Below are positions 45,901 to 54,187 of a stretch of DNA of 64,000 nt, in pieces. The notes beneath the pieces are model-generated. The model had not been told where the DNA came from. It made no database searches and worked only from the letters and a program-made list of their open reading frames with translations. The stretch is taken from NCBI GenBank assembly GCA_902629855.1, contig CACOSI010000001.1:155846-219845 (forward strand). The letters are read 5' to 3'. This DNA comes from an uncultured Fidelibacterota bacterium (GTDB lineage Bacteria; Fidelibacterota; Marinisomatia; Marinisomatales; Marinisomataceae). Position 1 is the stretch's first letter, and each line of letters starts with the position of its first letter. A program made the translations under genes and the position numbers.

Positions 45901-48900
45901 AAATGATCCAAATCATGATGATTGGGATTATATAGAGGGTAGTAATAATTATGAAAAAGTAAATGGTACAGAAGGAAATGGGACAGGAGCTAGAATCCAA
46001 ACTGGAGGTAAATACCCAGATACAGAAGATCTTGATAGGTCAGGATTTTTGGATAGAACAAATGACTATTTTACAAAAACAATATCATTAAATGATTCAA
46101 CATATGTAGCAGGTTCAACTGAAATAGATGGCATTAAAACGGGATGGAGATTGATAAGAATTCCAATTAGTCATTTTGAAAAAATTCAAGATATATCTTT
46201 AAGTGAAATTAAATTTGTTAGATTAGTTGTTTCAGGAGTTACTGAACCCACACAATTACAAATCGCAAAAGTCGAATTAGTTGGTAATTCATGGCAGGAA
46301 CTTGGTACATCAATTGTTGATCAAGAACTTTATACAGCTCAAGACAGTACTTTTGTTGTAACAGTAATAAATGATGAAGATAACCCAGAGTATGTACCTC
46401 CAAAAGGTGTTTTTGGGGAATATGATGAAATAAATGATATAAGGTCAAAAGAGCAATCTCTTGTCCTAAAATTTGATGACTTATCTCCAAATTATAAAGG
46501 TGCCGCAAGAAAAATTATTTCTCTTGATAATAAAAAAGGCCAAAGTTTTTTAATGTACGATAAAATGAAGATGTTTATTTATGGCAATAGTCAAAATGCA
46601 TCAGTAGACCAAACAGATATTAGATTTTTCATAAAATTTGGTAATGGAGATGAATATTATAAATTAACAAAACCAATTTATGATACTTGGGATGAGGAAT
46701 TAAAAAGAAATGAATTAAACCTTGATTTGAATTGGTTAACTGCTCTTAAAAATGAAACATTAGACTCAATATCTTTAATTAATGATGAAGATGTTTTCAC
46801 TGACTCATTAGACTATAAGAGATATAGTTTTTTTGAAAACGATTTTGAATATAAAAAGGTAGAAATAATTGGAAATCCATCGTTATCTAGACTCCAATAT
46901 TTCGAAGTCGGAATTGAAAACCAATCAAATAATCCAATAAATGGTGAGGTATGGCTCGATGAGCTTAGATTAAGTGGCGTTAAAAAAGAATCTGGTACTG
47001 CTGTAAGGATAAAATCAAAATTTAATCTTTCAGACTTAAGCGAATCATCTATTAGTTATATGAGGAAAGATGCTGACTTTCATGTCCTCCAAGAACGAAT
47101 AGGAACAAATCAAACTAATGAAACATTCACTTTTAATAATAATTTTCAATTAGGAAATCTGTTACCTCAAAGATTTGGAATTTCTTTCCCTATTAATACT
47201 AGCTATAATGTAATAAATAATTCACCAAAGTTCTTCCCAGGAACCGATATACGGACAAATGGAGCTGCACCTGATTCGGTAATGGTGAAATCATCAACAA
47301 TTAATATTGGGGGTAAAATTTCTAAGAAAGTAAAATCTGAAAACCCATTTATTAAATATACGTTAGACAATTTGAGCGCAGGATTTAATATTGTAAATCA
47401 AAATAAATCTGATGTGATACTTGAATCTGTCGACATAAGCAGGCTTAATACAAATTTAGATTATAACCTACGATTCCCCTCAGATAATTATGTAGAAGCA
47501 TTCAAATGGACTGAAAAAATTCCATTAGTTGGTAATAAAATAAGTGATACTAAATTCTTTTATACTCCAACAACTTTTGTTACTGGTATAAAAATTAATA
47601 GAAATCTTTCAGAAAAAGTTTCAAGAAGTAATAGAGATTTAATTGAAGATTTTACACTTGGCCTTGAAAGAAAATTTACTATAAACTATAAGGTTTTTGA
47701 TAATACACAGCTGACATATAATAAAAATATAAGAAGTGATATGTCAGATTATAGAGATAAAGTATTAGAGAATTTTAAAGTCGGAAATTTGACAAATTCA
47801 ACTGAATCTTTTTCATATATTTTTAATCCACAGTGGATTGACTGGTTTAAGCCAAATTTCTCCTATAATTCTAACTATAGTTGGAGTAGGCCACTAAATA
47901 GTGTAATAGATGCTGCAAACTTAAATTTAAATTCAAATGCAACTGTAAATTTTTCTATTTCGCCTACTGAAATTATGGAAACTTTTTACACTCCACCATC
48001 ATCAAAGAAGTCATCTGAAAAAACCTCACAAAGAACAAGATCAAGAGGTCTAGCTAGCCTTGACATTGAGGATGAAAAAGATTCTGAAAAAAAAGAAAAT
48101 GAATCGAATAAAAAGAAGGTCCGAGATAATTTTATTCTAGAAAGAATATATGAACAAACTAAAAAAATTGAACCAATGAATATTACAATTTCAAACGTAG
48201 CTAATATTACAGATAATGGCATTAATGGCGATGTACCAATTGCCTATAAGTTTGGTTTTGATAAAGATTTAAATATTGATTCTGTACCTGAAGTTGGGTT
48301 TAATACAGGATCAGATGATATCAAAAAAACATTCACAGCAAGAACTGGGATACGATTTAATCCGCAGACATCACTCACAGTATCTTTTAATGAAAGTATA
48401 TCCTCAAATATCAATGGATATAATATTGATGTTCGATCCATAACAAGAGACTATATATCTTTCGGCAAATATCTAAAAGATGGAATACCTTTTTCAAATT
48501 GGTCTTTAAGAATAGGTGGTCTTGAAAAAATTAACTTTATAAAACCATATGTAAAAAGTATGTCTTTTGAACATGCATTTTCAGGAAAACAAGGCCTTTC
48601 TTGGAAATTTAATGATGGAGTGATACCTAACATCAATTTGTTAAGAATATCATCATTTGAAAATGATTTTGATAATAACTTACAATTTTCAAGAATTTCA
48701 CGATCGTTTACACCTTTAGCAGGCATATCTACATCGTTTAAAAATGGAATATCTACTAACATAAGAGCTAACTTAACTCATACATTAGATGAAGTTCAAA
48801 ATGGCCTTACTTATATAACAGATCAGAATATACTAAGCACAATAACATATAATTTTTCAAAAGGTATAAGATTTGAACTTCCTTTTACTGATCGAAATAT

Positions 48901-49159
48901 TTATTTAAGAAATAATATGAATATTACTCTTAATTTAGATTATTCTCAAAAAAATGAGGAAGGCTCAAAAGACAAAATTAATTTCGCAGAACAAAATTAT
49001 TCAAAAACTAGAAAGGGTATTTTAAGAATTACTTATACATTGACAGATAACGTTACAGGAAGTTTATTTTATGAATATCGAGAAAATGATAATAGGTTAA
49101 CTGGTAGAAGAATTGATAGAGATTTTGGAATAAATATAAATGTTTCTATTAGAGGTTAA
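42983..49159 (+). CDS. sprA: SprA-type outer-membrane translocon of type IX secretion
   Basis: 2058 residues, a giant barrel protein. A Sec signal peptide (about residues 1-18, ending 'SILFSSE'). Repeated SprA stretches such as 'YKIDASNNPQADPGTAFIDPE', 'RGKDYQIDYFTGMIML', the landmark 'GVAFIDDFEGSKR' near 759-771, and 'INGEVWLDELRLSGV' near 1320-1335. SprA is the known type IX exit channel in Bacteroidota. Finding it here implies proteins with type IX C-terminal signals elsewhere in the genome. It is the only T9SS gene visible in the window. The next gene starts in the base after its stop. Confidence 0.92.
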   Translation: MKKTSLFLIVSTSILFSSEMKVSERFSIDPFKDKSKINFSFNDISNYPIGIFDISKKYKKYSVYYNLDKQLIEIQEKIFNKKVNKPYVSTFEDYFSELYSLNQKSNILKPFSLSASDTTYAKKNDRFMELASIDLGALGKASLRVQGNINLSGKLVNQDQELVRSSYKEQEKTNFKFDQKQQLNVQGKVGERITVSLDQNSERDFDWENTIRVDYRGDEDDILQRLEMGNISLNLPSTEFVTFSGQNQGLFGIKSLSKLGPVDITSIASLEKTKKQSQKYKGTSELSKNEIQDYDFRKNLYFFIHEWFRNGSDDILSENGFQLAIPSYYPLVNGLHSIGNVVVRNFELYKIDASNNPQADPGTAFIDPENPELFTDKSKEGTYIKLERGSDYTINEDLGFIRMQSSLQNEIIAAHFEIADRTSGQIIHKVGADIGEIGNDTLILKMIKAQSSHPNHPVWDLMFKNVYSMGSTNIDAQSLNVQIIDNFSTPVSDRTSNGNTFLNLFGLDSFNQTGATSPDEIIDYNNPNIVNLKSGEIHLPSLLPFVSSEQIEGGNENQSLFEFLQQGKMYTSSNRTEYTGDSRFLIIAEYTNPKSSISLGFTLVEGSEEIFSNGVKLERGKDYQIDYFTGMIMLNTSISPDTDLEITYDKHDLVTFDRKIMVGSRAQVDFDDNSFIGLTALYYDQDIVNKKVEVGYEPIQNFIWDINGRYEKELDNLSARISKLSFFNAEKISSISIEGEIAQVLPNPNSISNPRTGDKNGVAFIDDFEGSKRVTNPSILRRFWNISSAPLNINTLQEYDQRNRLKMHWYNPYSQVLTNNIWPNISTSQRAQNITTDVLVLNYEPSLYQSDVEADSLWAGIITPMFIGDYDQTRTRFFEIWLKGEDGNLTIDLGKISEDYNGNGSLNNEDIPDAGLALGNGFLEDSEDTGLDGCFDEYENGYGGCLDFEGPTYSEYLSSGEINLINAFSDVDPNDPNHDDWDYIEGSNNYEKVNGTEGNGTGARIQTGGKYPDTEDLDRSGFLDRTNDYFTKTISLNDSTYVAGSTEIDGIKTGWRLIRIPISHFEKIQDISLSEIKFVRLVVSGVTEPTQLQIAKVELVGNSWQELGTSIVDQELYTAQDSTFVVTVINDEDNPEYVPPKGVFGEYDEINDIRSKEQSLVLKFDDLSPNYKGAARKIISLDNKKGQSFLMYDKMKMFIYGNSQNASVDQTDIRFFIKFGNGDEYYKLTKPIYDTWDEELKRNELNLDLNWLTALKNETLDSISLINDEDVFTDSLDYKRYSFFENDFEYKKVEIIGNPSLSRLQYFEVGIENQSNNPINGEVWLDELRLSGVKKESGTAVRIKSKFNLSDLSESSISYMRKDADFHVLQERIGTNQTNETFTFNNNFQLGNLLPQRFGISFPINTSYNVINNSPKFFPGTDIRTNGAAPDSVMVKSSTINIGGKISKKVKSENPFIKYTLDNLSAGFNIVNQNKSDVILESVDISRLNTNLDYNLRFPSDNYVEAFKWTEKIPLVGNKISDTKFFYTPTTFVTGIKINRNLSEKVSRSNRDLIEDFTLGLERKFTINYKVFDNTQLTYNKNIRSDMSDYRDKVLENFKVGNLTNSTESFSYIFNPQWIDWFKPNFSYNSNYSWSRPLNSVIDAANLNLNSNATVNFSISPTEIMETFYTPPSSKKSSEKTSQRTRSRGLASLDIEDEKDSEKKENESNKKKVRDNFILERIYEQTKKIEPMNITISNVANITDNGINGDVPIAYKFGFDKDLNIDSVPEVGFNTGSDDIKKTFTARTGIRFNPQTSLTVSFNESISSNINGYNIDVRSITRDYISFGKYLKDGIPFSNWSLRIGGLEKINFIKPYVKSMSFEHAFSGKQGLSWKFNDGVIPNINLLRISSFENDFDNNLQFSRISRSFTPLAGISTSFKNGISTNIRANLTHTLDEVQNGLTYITDQNILSTITYNFSKGIRFELPFTDRNIYLRNNMNITLNLDYSQKNEEGSKDKINFAEQNYSKTRKGILRITYTLTDNVTGSLFYEYRENDNRLTGRRIDRDFGININVSIRG

Positions 49160-50080
49160 ATGTTTAAATATATAATTATAATATTAATGTTTCTTATATC
49201 ATGCTCCAATGATATTCCTGAAAAAAATATACCTGAATTTGATCAAGACAGTTCATTTAATTTTTTAATCCAACAATGTGAATTTGGACCAAGAAATCCA
49301 GGATCAGTTGGACATAAAAATTTTTCTTTGTTCCTTGAGAAATTTTTAAATGAATTATCACAAAATGTAATTATTCAAGAGTTTGAATACATTGAACATG
49401 TTACAAGTGAAAAAAGGGTCGGTAAGAACTTTATAATTCAATTTAATTCTAATTTAAAAAATCGAATGTTATTGGGTGCTCATTGGGATACGCGTGCTAT
49501 TTCAGAGGAAGATCCTTTGGAAGAAAATAGAAATAAACCAGTTCTTGGTGCAAATGATGGAGCTAGCGGCACAGCAGTTTTAATGGAGCTTGCAAAAATT
49601 TTCTCTAAAGACTCTCCACCAATAGGAGTAGATATAGTTTTTTTTGATGCAGAAGATGTAGGTATTTCTGGACAACCTACTACATATGCTATGGGTTCAG
49701 AATTTTTTTCTAAAAATCTGCCAATAGAAAAACCAGAATTTGGAATAATTGTAGATATGGTTGGTGATAAATATTTGAATATACCTATTGAAAGATATTC
49801 TTATAATATTGATAAGGAAAGAGTTAAAGAAGTTTGGTCTTTGGCAGAAAAATTATCATTACCAGCTTTCAAAAAAACAATAAAATATGAAATTTATGAT
49901 GATCACATTCCACTTTGGGAGAATGCATTAATTCCAACAATTGACATTATTGATTTTGATTATCCAAATATATTTTATAATTATTGGCATACACAAAATG
50001 ACGTACCAGAAAATTGCTCAGCACAAAGCTTAGGTCAGGTTGGAACTTTGTTATTAAATTACATATATGAACAAAATTAA
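49160..50080 (+). CDS. M28-family glutaminyl-peptide cyclotransferase-like lipoprotein
   Basis: 306 residues. Lipoprotein signal 'LMFLISC' (Cys15). The fold is a zinc aminopeptidase-like M28 domain in its glutaminyl-cyclase form: 'GAHWDTRA', 'GANDGASGTAVLMELA' (Asp133), 'VDIVFFDAEDVG' (Glu165/Asp166) and 'YWHTQNDVPENCSAQSL' (His277). It has one-metal type ligands and the C-terminal 'YWHT..D.P..CS' typical of bacterial cyclases. It would convert N-terminal Gln to pyroglutamate on exported proteins. Directly follows sprA, and overlaps the next lipoprotein gene by 14 bases. Confidence 0.85.
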   Translation: MFKYIIIILMFLISCSNDIPEKNIPEFDQDSSFNFLIQQCEFGPRNPGSVGHKNFSLFLEKFLNELSQNVIIQEFEYIEHVTSEKRVGKNFIIQFNSNLKNRMLLGAHWDTRAISEEDPLEENRNKPVLGANDGASGTAVLMELAKIFSKDSPPIGVDIVFFDAEDVGISGQPTTYAMGSEFFSKNLPIEKPEFGIIVDMVGDKYLNIPIERYSYNIDKERVKEVWSLAEKLSLPAFKKTIKYEIYDDHIPLWENALIPTIDIIDFDYPNIFYNYWHTQNDVPENCSAQSLGQVGTLLLNYIYEQN

Positions 50081-51086
50081 ATATTTAACATTTTTACTCT
50101 TTTTGATACTATCATGTTCTGGTGGCTCTTCACCTCTTCCTGAAGTTGATGATGGGAGTGGTGATGATACAAATCCATATGAATTTCCCAATGCAATAAA
50201 TTATAATGTTGCGAATCAGATTGAGGTAGTTACTTGGAATATCAGACAATTTCCACAGCATAGTACTACCAAAGAGCAGGTTAAATCTTTACTAGAAAAA
50301 TGGAATGCTGATGTTTATTTACTGCAAGAAATTTCTAGTGAATCCGAGTTAATAAGTATGGTTAATTCAATGCCAAATTATTCATATGTTGTGGATGAAG
50401 AATCAGGTAATCTTGGTTTTGCTCTTGTATATAAAAATGAAAATATTACATTCATATCAAAAAATGAGTTGTGGGCTGATACTTCAAATTCATCAAGTGG
50501 ATGTAATGGTGATTACCTAAATTGTAAATTATATCAGTTCGCAAGTAGACCACCAATGGAAAGCTATTTAACTTGGACAGACGGTACTAAATCTATGAAT
50601 CTCTATGTAATAAATATTCATTATAAGTGTTGTGGAAATGATAATTACGATGCTTCTGATTTAACTAATGAAGCAACCAGAAGACATCATGCAAGCCTTC
50701 TCTTAACAGATTATTTAATAAATAATAGAGAAAATGATAATGTGATATTGGTTGGAGATTTTAATAATGTTGGTGCTCAAAGTATAACTAATCCAACTTT
50801 AAGCCCATTTACTGATTCTGAATCTTTTGACTCTGCTGATTCCTTTAGATTAACAGATTTAAATATTCTTCAAGGACCTGCTAGTGGCTATTCTTGGCAA
50901 GGTTGGACAAGTTCATATGATGCATCTCATTTAGATCATATAATTATTAATGAACCTTTGTTTTCATATCAAGCAACATCCTCCGTAGAAGTTATTGCTT
51001 TACCAACTCAAACGGGTGCATCCAATACCAATGTATCAAATAGAATATCAGATCATCAACCTGTAATTTACCGTTTCTATCCATAG
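50067..51086 (+). CDS. Endonuclease/exonuclease/phosphatase-family lipoprotein
   Basis: 339 residues. Lipoprotein signal 'LFLILSCSGG' followed by an acidic linker. The EEP fold is complete: 'VVTWNIRQFP', 'VYLLQEISS' (metal Glu), 'VILVGDFNNVG' (Asp/Asn), and 'ISDHQPVIY' (catalytic Asp-His). It is a surface or periplasmic nuclease or phosphodiesterase; the substrate could be DNA or phospholipid. External nucleases supply phosphate and nucleotides in the sea. Four Cys in the middle ('SGCNGDYLNCK', 'YKCCGN') may form disulfides. Confidence 0.87.
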   Translation: MNKIKYLTFLLFLILSCSGGSSPLPEVDDGSGDDTNPYEFPNAINYNVANQIEVVTWNIRQFPQHSTTKEQVKSLLEKWNADVYLLQEISSESELISMVNSMPNYSYVVDEESGNLGFALVYKNENITFISKNELWADTSNSSSGCNGDYLNCKLYQFASRPPMESYLTWTDGTKSMNLYVINIHYKCCGNDNYDASDLTNEATRRHHASLLLTDYLINNRENDNVILVGDFNNVGAQSITNPTLSPFTDSESFDSADSFRLTDLNILQGPASGYSWQGWTSSYDASHLDHIIINEPLFSYQATSSVEVIALPTQTGASNTNVSNRISDHQPVIYRFYP

Positions 51087-51156
51087 TTCATTAAAAACTT
51101 ATATTTTTTATATAGCAGTTATTGCTATAAAAGTTACAATTATTTTTTCTCAAGAT

Positions 51157-51831
51157 TTGAAAAGCGTGGATCAAAAGCTTTATGACATGCGGTTCATGGA
51201 AGCAAAAATAGAACTTCAACAATTGAATGATAATTATCCAAACGATTATACAATTTTAACAAGATTATCTATTGTACACCATTACATTGGAGAAAAAACC
51301 AATGTAAAAAAAATTGAAACAGAAAACACTGATATAGCATACGAATACATAAGCAAAGCTTACCAATTAAACCAAAATGACCCTCAAGTATTAAAGTGGT
51401 ATACAGTTATTTTAGGAAAAACTATTGAGAATGAAAATTTGAGAAGTCAAATTGAACTTTCAAAAAAAATTGAAAAACTTGCATTGCAGGTAATAAATAA
51501 ATTACCGGACGATGAATTTTGCTATAATATTCTTGGTCAATGGCATTTTAGGTTAGCTAGTTTAGGGCCAGCATCAAGAAGAATTGCTAGCTTAATTTTT
51601 TCGGAACCACCTGTAGGAAGTTTTGAAAAAGCAAAATTTTATCTTGAAAAAAGCATAAAGATAAATCCTAACTATATAGGAACTCATTTTTGGCTTGGTA
51701 TGACTTATATAAAATTAAATCAATACGAAAAAGCTAAATATATTTTTGAAAAAGGGTTATTGCTTGATAGGCCTTTTAAAAGGGAGGAAGATATTTTTAA
51801 AAGACTTAAAAAAGAGCTATCTAAAATGTAA
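51157..51831 (+). CDS. TPR-like protein, probably exported; true start uncertain
   Basis: 224 residues counted from TTG 51157. Tetratricopeptide-like helices, e.g. 'ISKAYQLNQNDPQVLKWY' and 'IKINPNYIGTHFWLGMTY', with an RMDN-like arrangement ('ASLGPASRRIA', 'PVGSFEKAKFYLEKS'). The same frame is open upstream to 51067 and encodes a signal-peptide-like stretch 'LKTYIFYIAVIAIKVTIIFSQ' (quoted in parts: LKTYIFYIAVIAIK, VTIIFSQ) but without ATG, GTG or TTG. So the real start may be unusual, or one base may be wrong in this assembly. It overlaps the convergent gene by 11 bases. Confidence 0.65.
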   Translation: MKSVDQKLYDMRFMEAKIELQQLNDNYPNDYTILTRLSIVHHYIGEKTNVKKIETENTDIAYEYISKAYQLNQNDPQVLKWYTVILGKTIENENLRSQIELSKKIEKLALQVINKLPDDEFCYNILGQWHFRLASLGPASRRIASLIFSEPPVGSFEKAKFYLEKSIKINPNYIGTHFWLGMTYIKLNQYEKAKYIFEKGLLLDRPFKREEDIFKRLKKELSKM

Positions 51832-52540
51832 TACGATCTACTTTTTTATATTCTTTGGGTAAAAAATGACTATTAGGTATTTCATCAACTTGTTCATAAC
51901 TAATTAATTCATAAATGAAATCCCCATCTTTACTTCTATTTATCAACTTCACCATAATCACTTCGTTATCAATATCATATTTTTCAAAATTAATAGATAC
52001 ATTTCTCCAACCAAGGCCAATATTTGAAACTTGCTCATTAATGTTTTTTACATAATCAGGCTTAATTAAGTTTTTAGTAAACCATACCTCAATAGTTTGA
52101 TCTGGATTGTTAATCACCAATTTTTCACATAAATAATTATTAACATTATACAAAGAATCTGAAATGAAAAAATCTGTATTTTGGTTATCTTTATTATTGC
52201 TTTCACTTTTATTTATTTCTTCTACACGATCTTCGATAATTTCGGCAAATGTTTTCTTTGAAAATTTTCTTTTTTTATGATTTATATTTATTAATGTGGA
52301 ATCTTTGAATGAAACTATTGTTCCATTAACCATATCTCTGCTCATCAATCTTGCAATACCTTTTCCTTTGAAAGATAGATTAGTTCTTGTGTACTCCTCA
52401 AAATCTGAAATATACGTTTTTGTATTTGAGCTCATTGAACCCATCTTAAAGCTTGCACTTATTTTTTCGTCAATAAAGAAAAATTCTTGTGAAATAAGAA
52501 AGGAGTGCAAAAAGACAATGTGAAATATTACTCTTAACAA
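51821..52540 (-). CDS. Exported protein of unknown function
   Basis: 239 residues. Sec signal peptide with Gln18 as the likely first mature residue ('HSFLISQEFFF'). The rest is predicted mostly beta structure ('ARLMSRDMVNGTIVSFKDSTL', 'NYLCEKLVINNP', 'TIEVWFTKNL'), reminiscent of LolA-like or DUF4412 proteins, but I cannot assign it. Last gene of the rng-rplU-rpmA-mdh run, 5 bases after mdh. Confidence 0.65.
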   Translation of the reverse strand: MLRVIFHIVFLHSFLISQEFFFIDEKISASFKMGSMSSNTKTYISDFEEYTRTNLSFKGKGIARLMSRDMVNGTIVSFKDSTLININHKKRKFSKKTFAEIIEDRVEEINKSESNNKDNQNTDFFISDSLYNVNNYLCEKLVINNPDQTIEVWFTKNLIKPDYVKNINEQVSNIGLGWRNVSINFEKYDIDNEVIMVKLINRSKDGDFIYELISYEQVDEIPNSHFLPKEYKKVDRITF

Positions 52541-52545
52541 AAGAT

Positions 52546-53481
52546 TTATAAACCTGTTTCTTCAACAGTTTTTTGAACTTCTACGAGTGTATTATTAAGT
52601 GCTGATTTCTCATCATCATTTAATTCGAAAGTCAAAACTTTTTCAACACCTTGAGATCCTATTACTGTAGGTACTCCAATAAAATATCCATTTATTCCAA
52701 ATTCACCATCACATAAAGAAGCACAGGGTATAACTCTTTTTTTATCTCTAATAAAACTTTCAACCATCTCAACTGCTGATTGAGCTGGCGCATAAAATGC
52801 TGATCCATTTCCAAAGAGTTTAACAATTTCTCCACCACCAAATCTTGTTCTGTCTTCAATTGATTTTATGGTTTCTTTATCAAGTAATGATTCTAGAGGA
52901 ACGCCACCTACAGTGGCTAACCTGCTTACAGGAACCATGGTATCTCCATGTCCTCCTAAAACCATACAATTTACATCTTGTGAAGAAAGATTCGTGGCTT
53001 CAGCAATAAAAGACCTAAACCTTGTGCTGTCTAAGGCACCAGCCATACCTACAACTTTATTTTTTGAAAAACCTGAAACTTTATAAAATGCGTAAACCAT
53101 TGCATCAAGAGGATTTGAAACTACTATTACAAATGAATCGGGTGCATATTTTTTTACATTTTCAGCAACATTGGTCATAATGCTTAGATTTTTTTGTAAT
53201 AAATCTTCTCTATTCATCCCTGGTTTTCTTGGAAAACCTGCAGTAATGACGACAACATCAGCGCCCTTTAAGTCTGCAAAATCAGAAGATCCAGAAAGTT
53301 TGGAGTCATAACCATCATGTGGGAGAAGCTGTGAGATATCGAGAGCTTTACCTTTCATAAAGTTCTCAGCTTCTGGAATATCAATGATTACAATATCACC
53401 TAATTCTTTTTGAGCAGACAACAGTGCAATATTGCCACCAACCTGTCCTCCACCAACTAGTGCTATTTTAGGTCTGGACAT
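52546..53481 (-). CDS. mdh: Malate dehydrogenase
   Basis: 311 residues, LDH-like type MDH. NAD motif 'IALVGGGQVGGNIALL', Asp in 'IVIIDIPE', substrate Arg in 'FPRKPGMNREDLL', catalytic His in 'GGHGDTMVP', Asn in 'VVSNPLDAM'. Oxidises malate to oxaloacetate in the TCA cycle. Arg rather than Gln at the substrate loop supports malate over lactate. It starts 2 bases before rpmA ends, in one operon with the ribosomal genes. Confidence 0.96.
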   Translation of the reverse strand: MSRPKIALVGGGQVGGNIALLSAQKELGDIVIIDIPEAENFMKGKALDISQLLPHDGYDSKLSGSSDFADLKGADVVVITAGFPRKPGMNREDLLQKNLSIMTNVAENVKKYAPDSFVIVVSNPLDAMVYAFYKVSGFSKNKVVGMAGALDSTRFRSFIAEATNLSSQDVNCMVLGGHGDTMVPVSRLATVGGVPLESLLDKETIKSIEDRTRFGGGEIVKLFGNGSAFYAPAQSAVEMVESFIRDKKRVIPCASLCDGEFGINGYFIGVPTVIGSQGVEKVLTFELNDDEKSALNNTLVEVQKTVEETGL

Positions 53482-53482
53482 A

Positions 53483-53737
53483 CTAATTTAATTCTTGAAC
53501 ACTGACAAAGGTTGTACCACCTTTTTTACTAAACTTTACGAGACCATGAGATGTGGCAAAAAGAGTATCATCATTACCTCTTTTGACATTTCTTCCAGCA
53601 TGATATTTTGTACCCCTTTGCTTAATGATTATTCCACCAGCAAGTATTGATTGACCATCTGAAACTTTTACTCCGAGTCTTTTGGAGTTTGAATCTCTTC
53701 CGTTTCTTGAACTACCTTGTCCTTTTTTATGAGCCAT
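53483..53737 (-). CDS. rpmA: 50S ribosomal protein L27
   Basis: 84 residues. The classic start '[16 protein letters not shown]' and core '[24 protein letters not shown]' (quoted in parts: [20 protein letters not shown]). No N-terminal extension needing cleavage. It lies between rplU and mdh. Confidence 0.97.
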   Translation of the reverse strand: MAHKKGQGSSRNGRDSNSKRLGVKVSDGQSILAGGIIIKQRGTKYHAGRNVKRGNDDTLFATSHGLVKFSKKGGTTFVSVQELN

Positions 53738-53749
53738 ATTTAATACCTT

Positions 53750-54154
53750 TTATTTTTTAGTATCAGTTTTTTTTGTTGTTTTCTTTTTTACTGTTTTCTT
53801 TGGTGCAGCCTTTTTTGGTGCAGCCTTTTTAGCAATCTTTTTAGAAGAAATAGATTGGATTTCAAGCATTGTAAGATCTTGTCTATGTCCACGCTTTCTT
53901 TGATAGCCTTTTCTTCTTTTCTTCTTAATAATTGTAACTTTTGAATCCCTTGAATGTTCTAGAACCTTTGCACTGACATTAAATGCATCTAATTCTTTTG
54001 CGTCAAAGATATTTTTATCCTTGTCAGAAACTGCTTTAACATTTTCGAATTTGATAGTTTTACCAGCTTCGACATTAATTTTGGAATTAACCAAAACTTT
54101 GTCGCCTTTAGCAACCTTATATTGTTTTCCGTATATTTCTACAATTGCAAACAT
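53750..54154 (-). CDS. rplU: 50S ribosomal protein L21 with lysine-rich C-terminal tail
   Basis: 134 residues. The L21 domain fills residues 1-105 ('FAIVEIYGKQYKVAKGD', 'KRRKGYQRKRGHRQDLT'). It is followed by an additional tail of about 27 residues built on Ala-Pro-Lys-Lys repeats and Lys/Thr runs, which is not part of the usual L21. Upstream of rpmA, as in nearly all bacteria, and downstream of rng. Confidence 0.96.
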   Translation of the reverse strand: MFAIVEIYGKQYKVAKGDKVLVNSKINVEAGKTIKFENVKAVSDKDKNIFDAKELDAFNVSAKVLEHSRDSKVTIIKKKRRKGYQRKRGHRQDLTMLEIQSISSKKIAKKAAPKKAAPKKTVKKKTTKKTDTKK

Positions 54155-54187
54155 AGCGTGGGAACTTAATAGCTAATTATGTGCTTT

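Noticed and set aside
47986-48222. Minus-strand open frames inside sprA
   Set aside because: Antisense to a long conserved gene, Ser/Phe-rich as expected for reversed AT-rich coding sequence.
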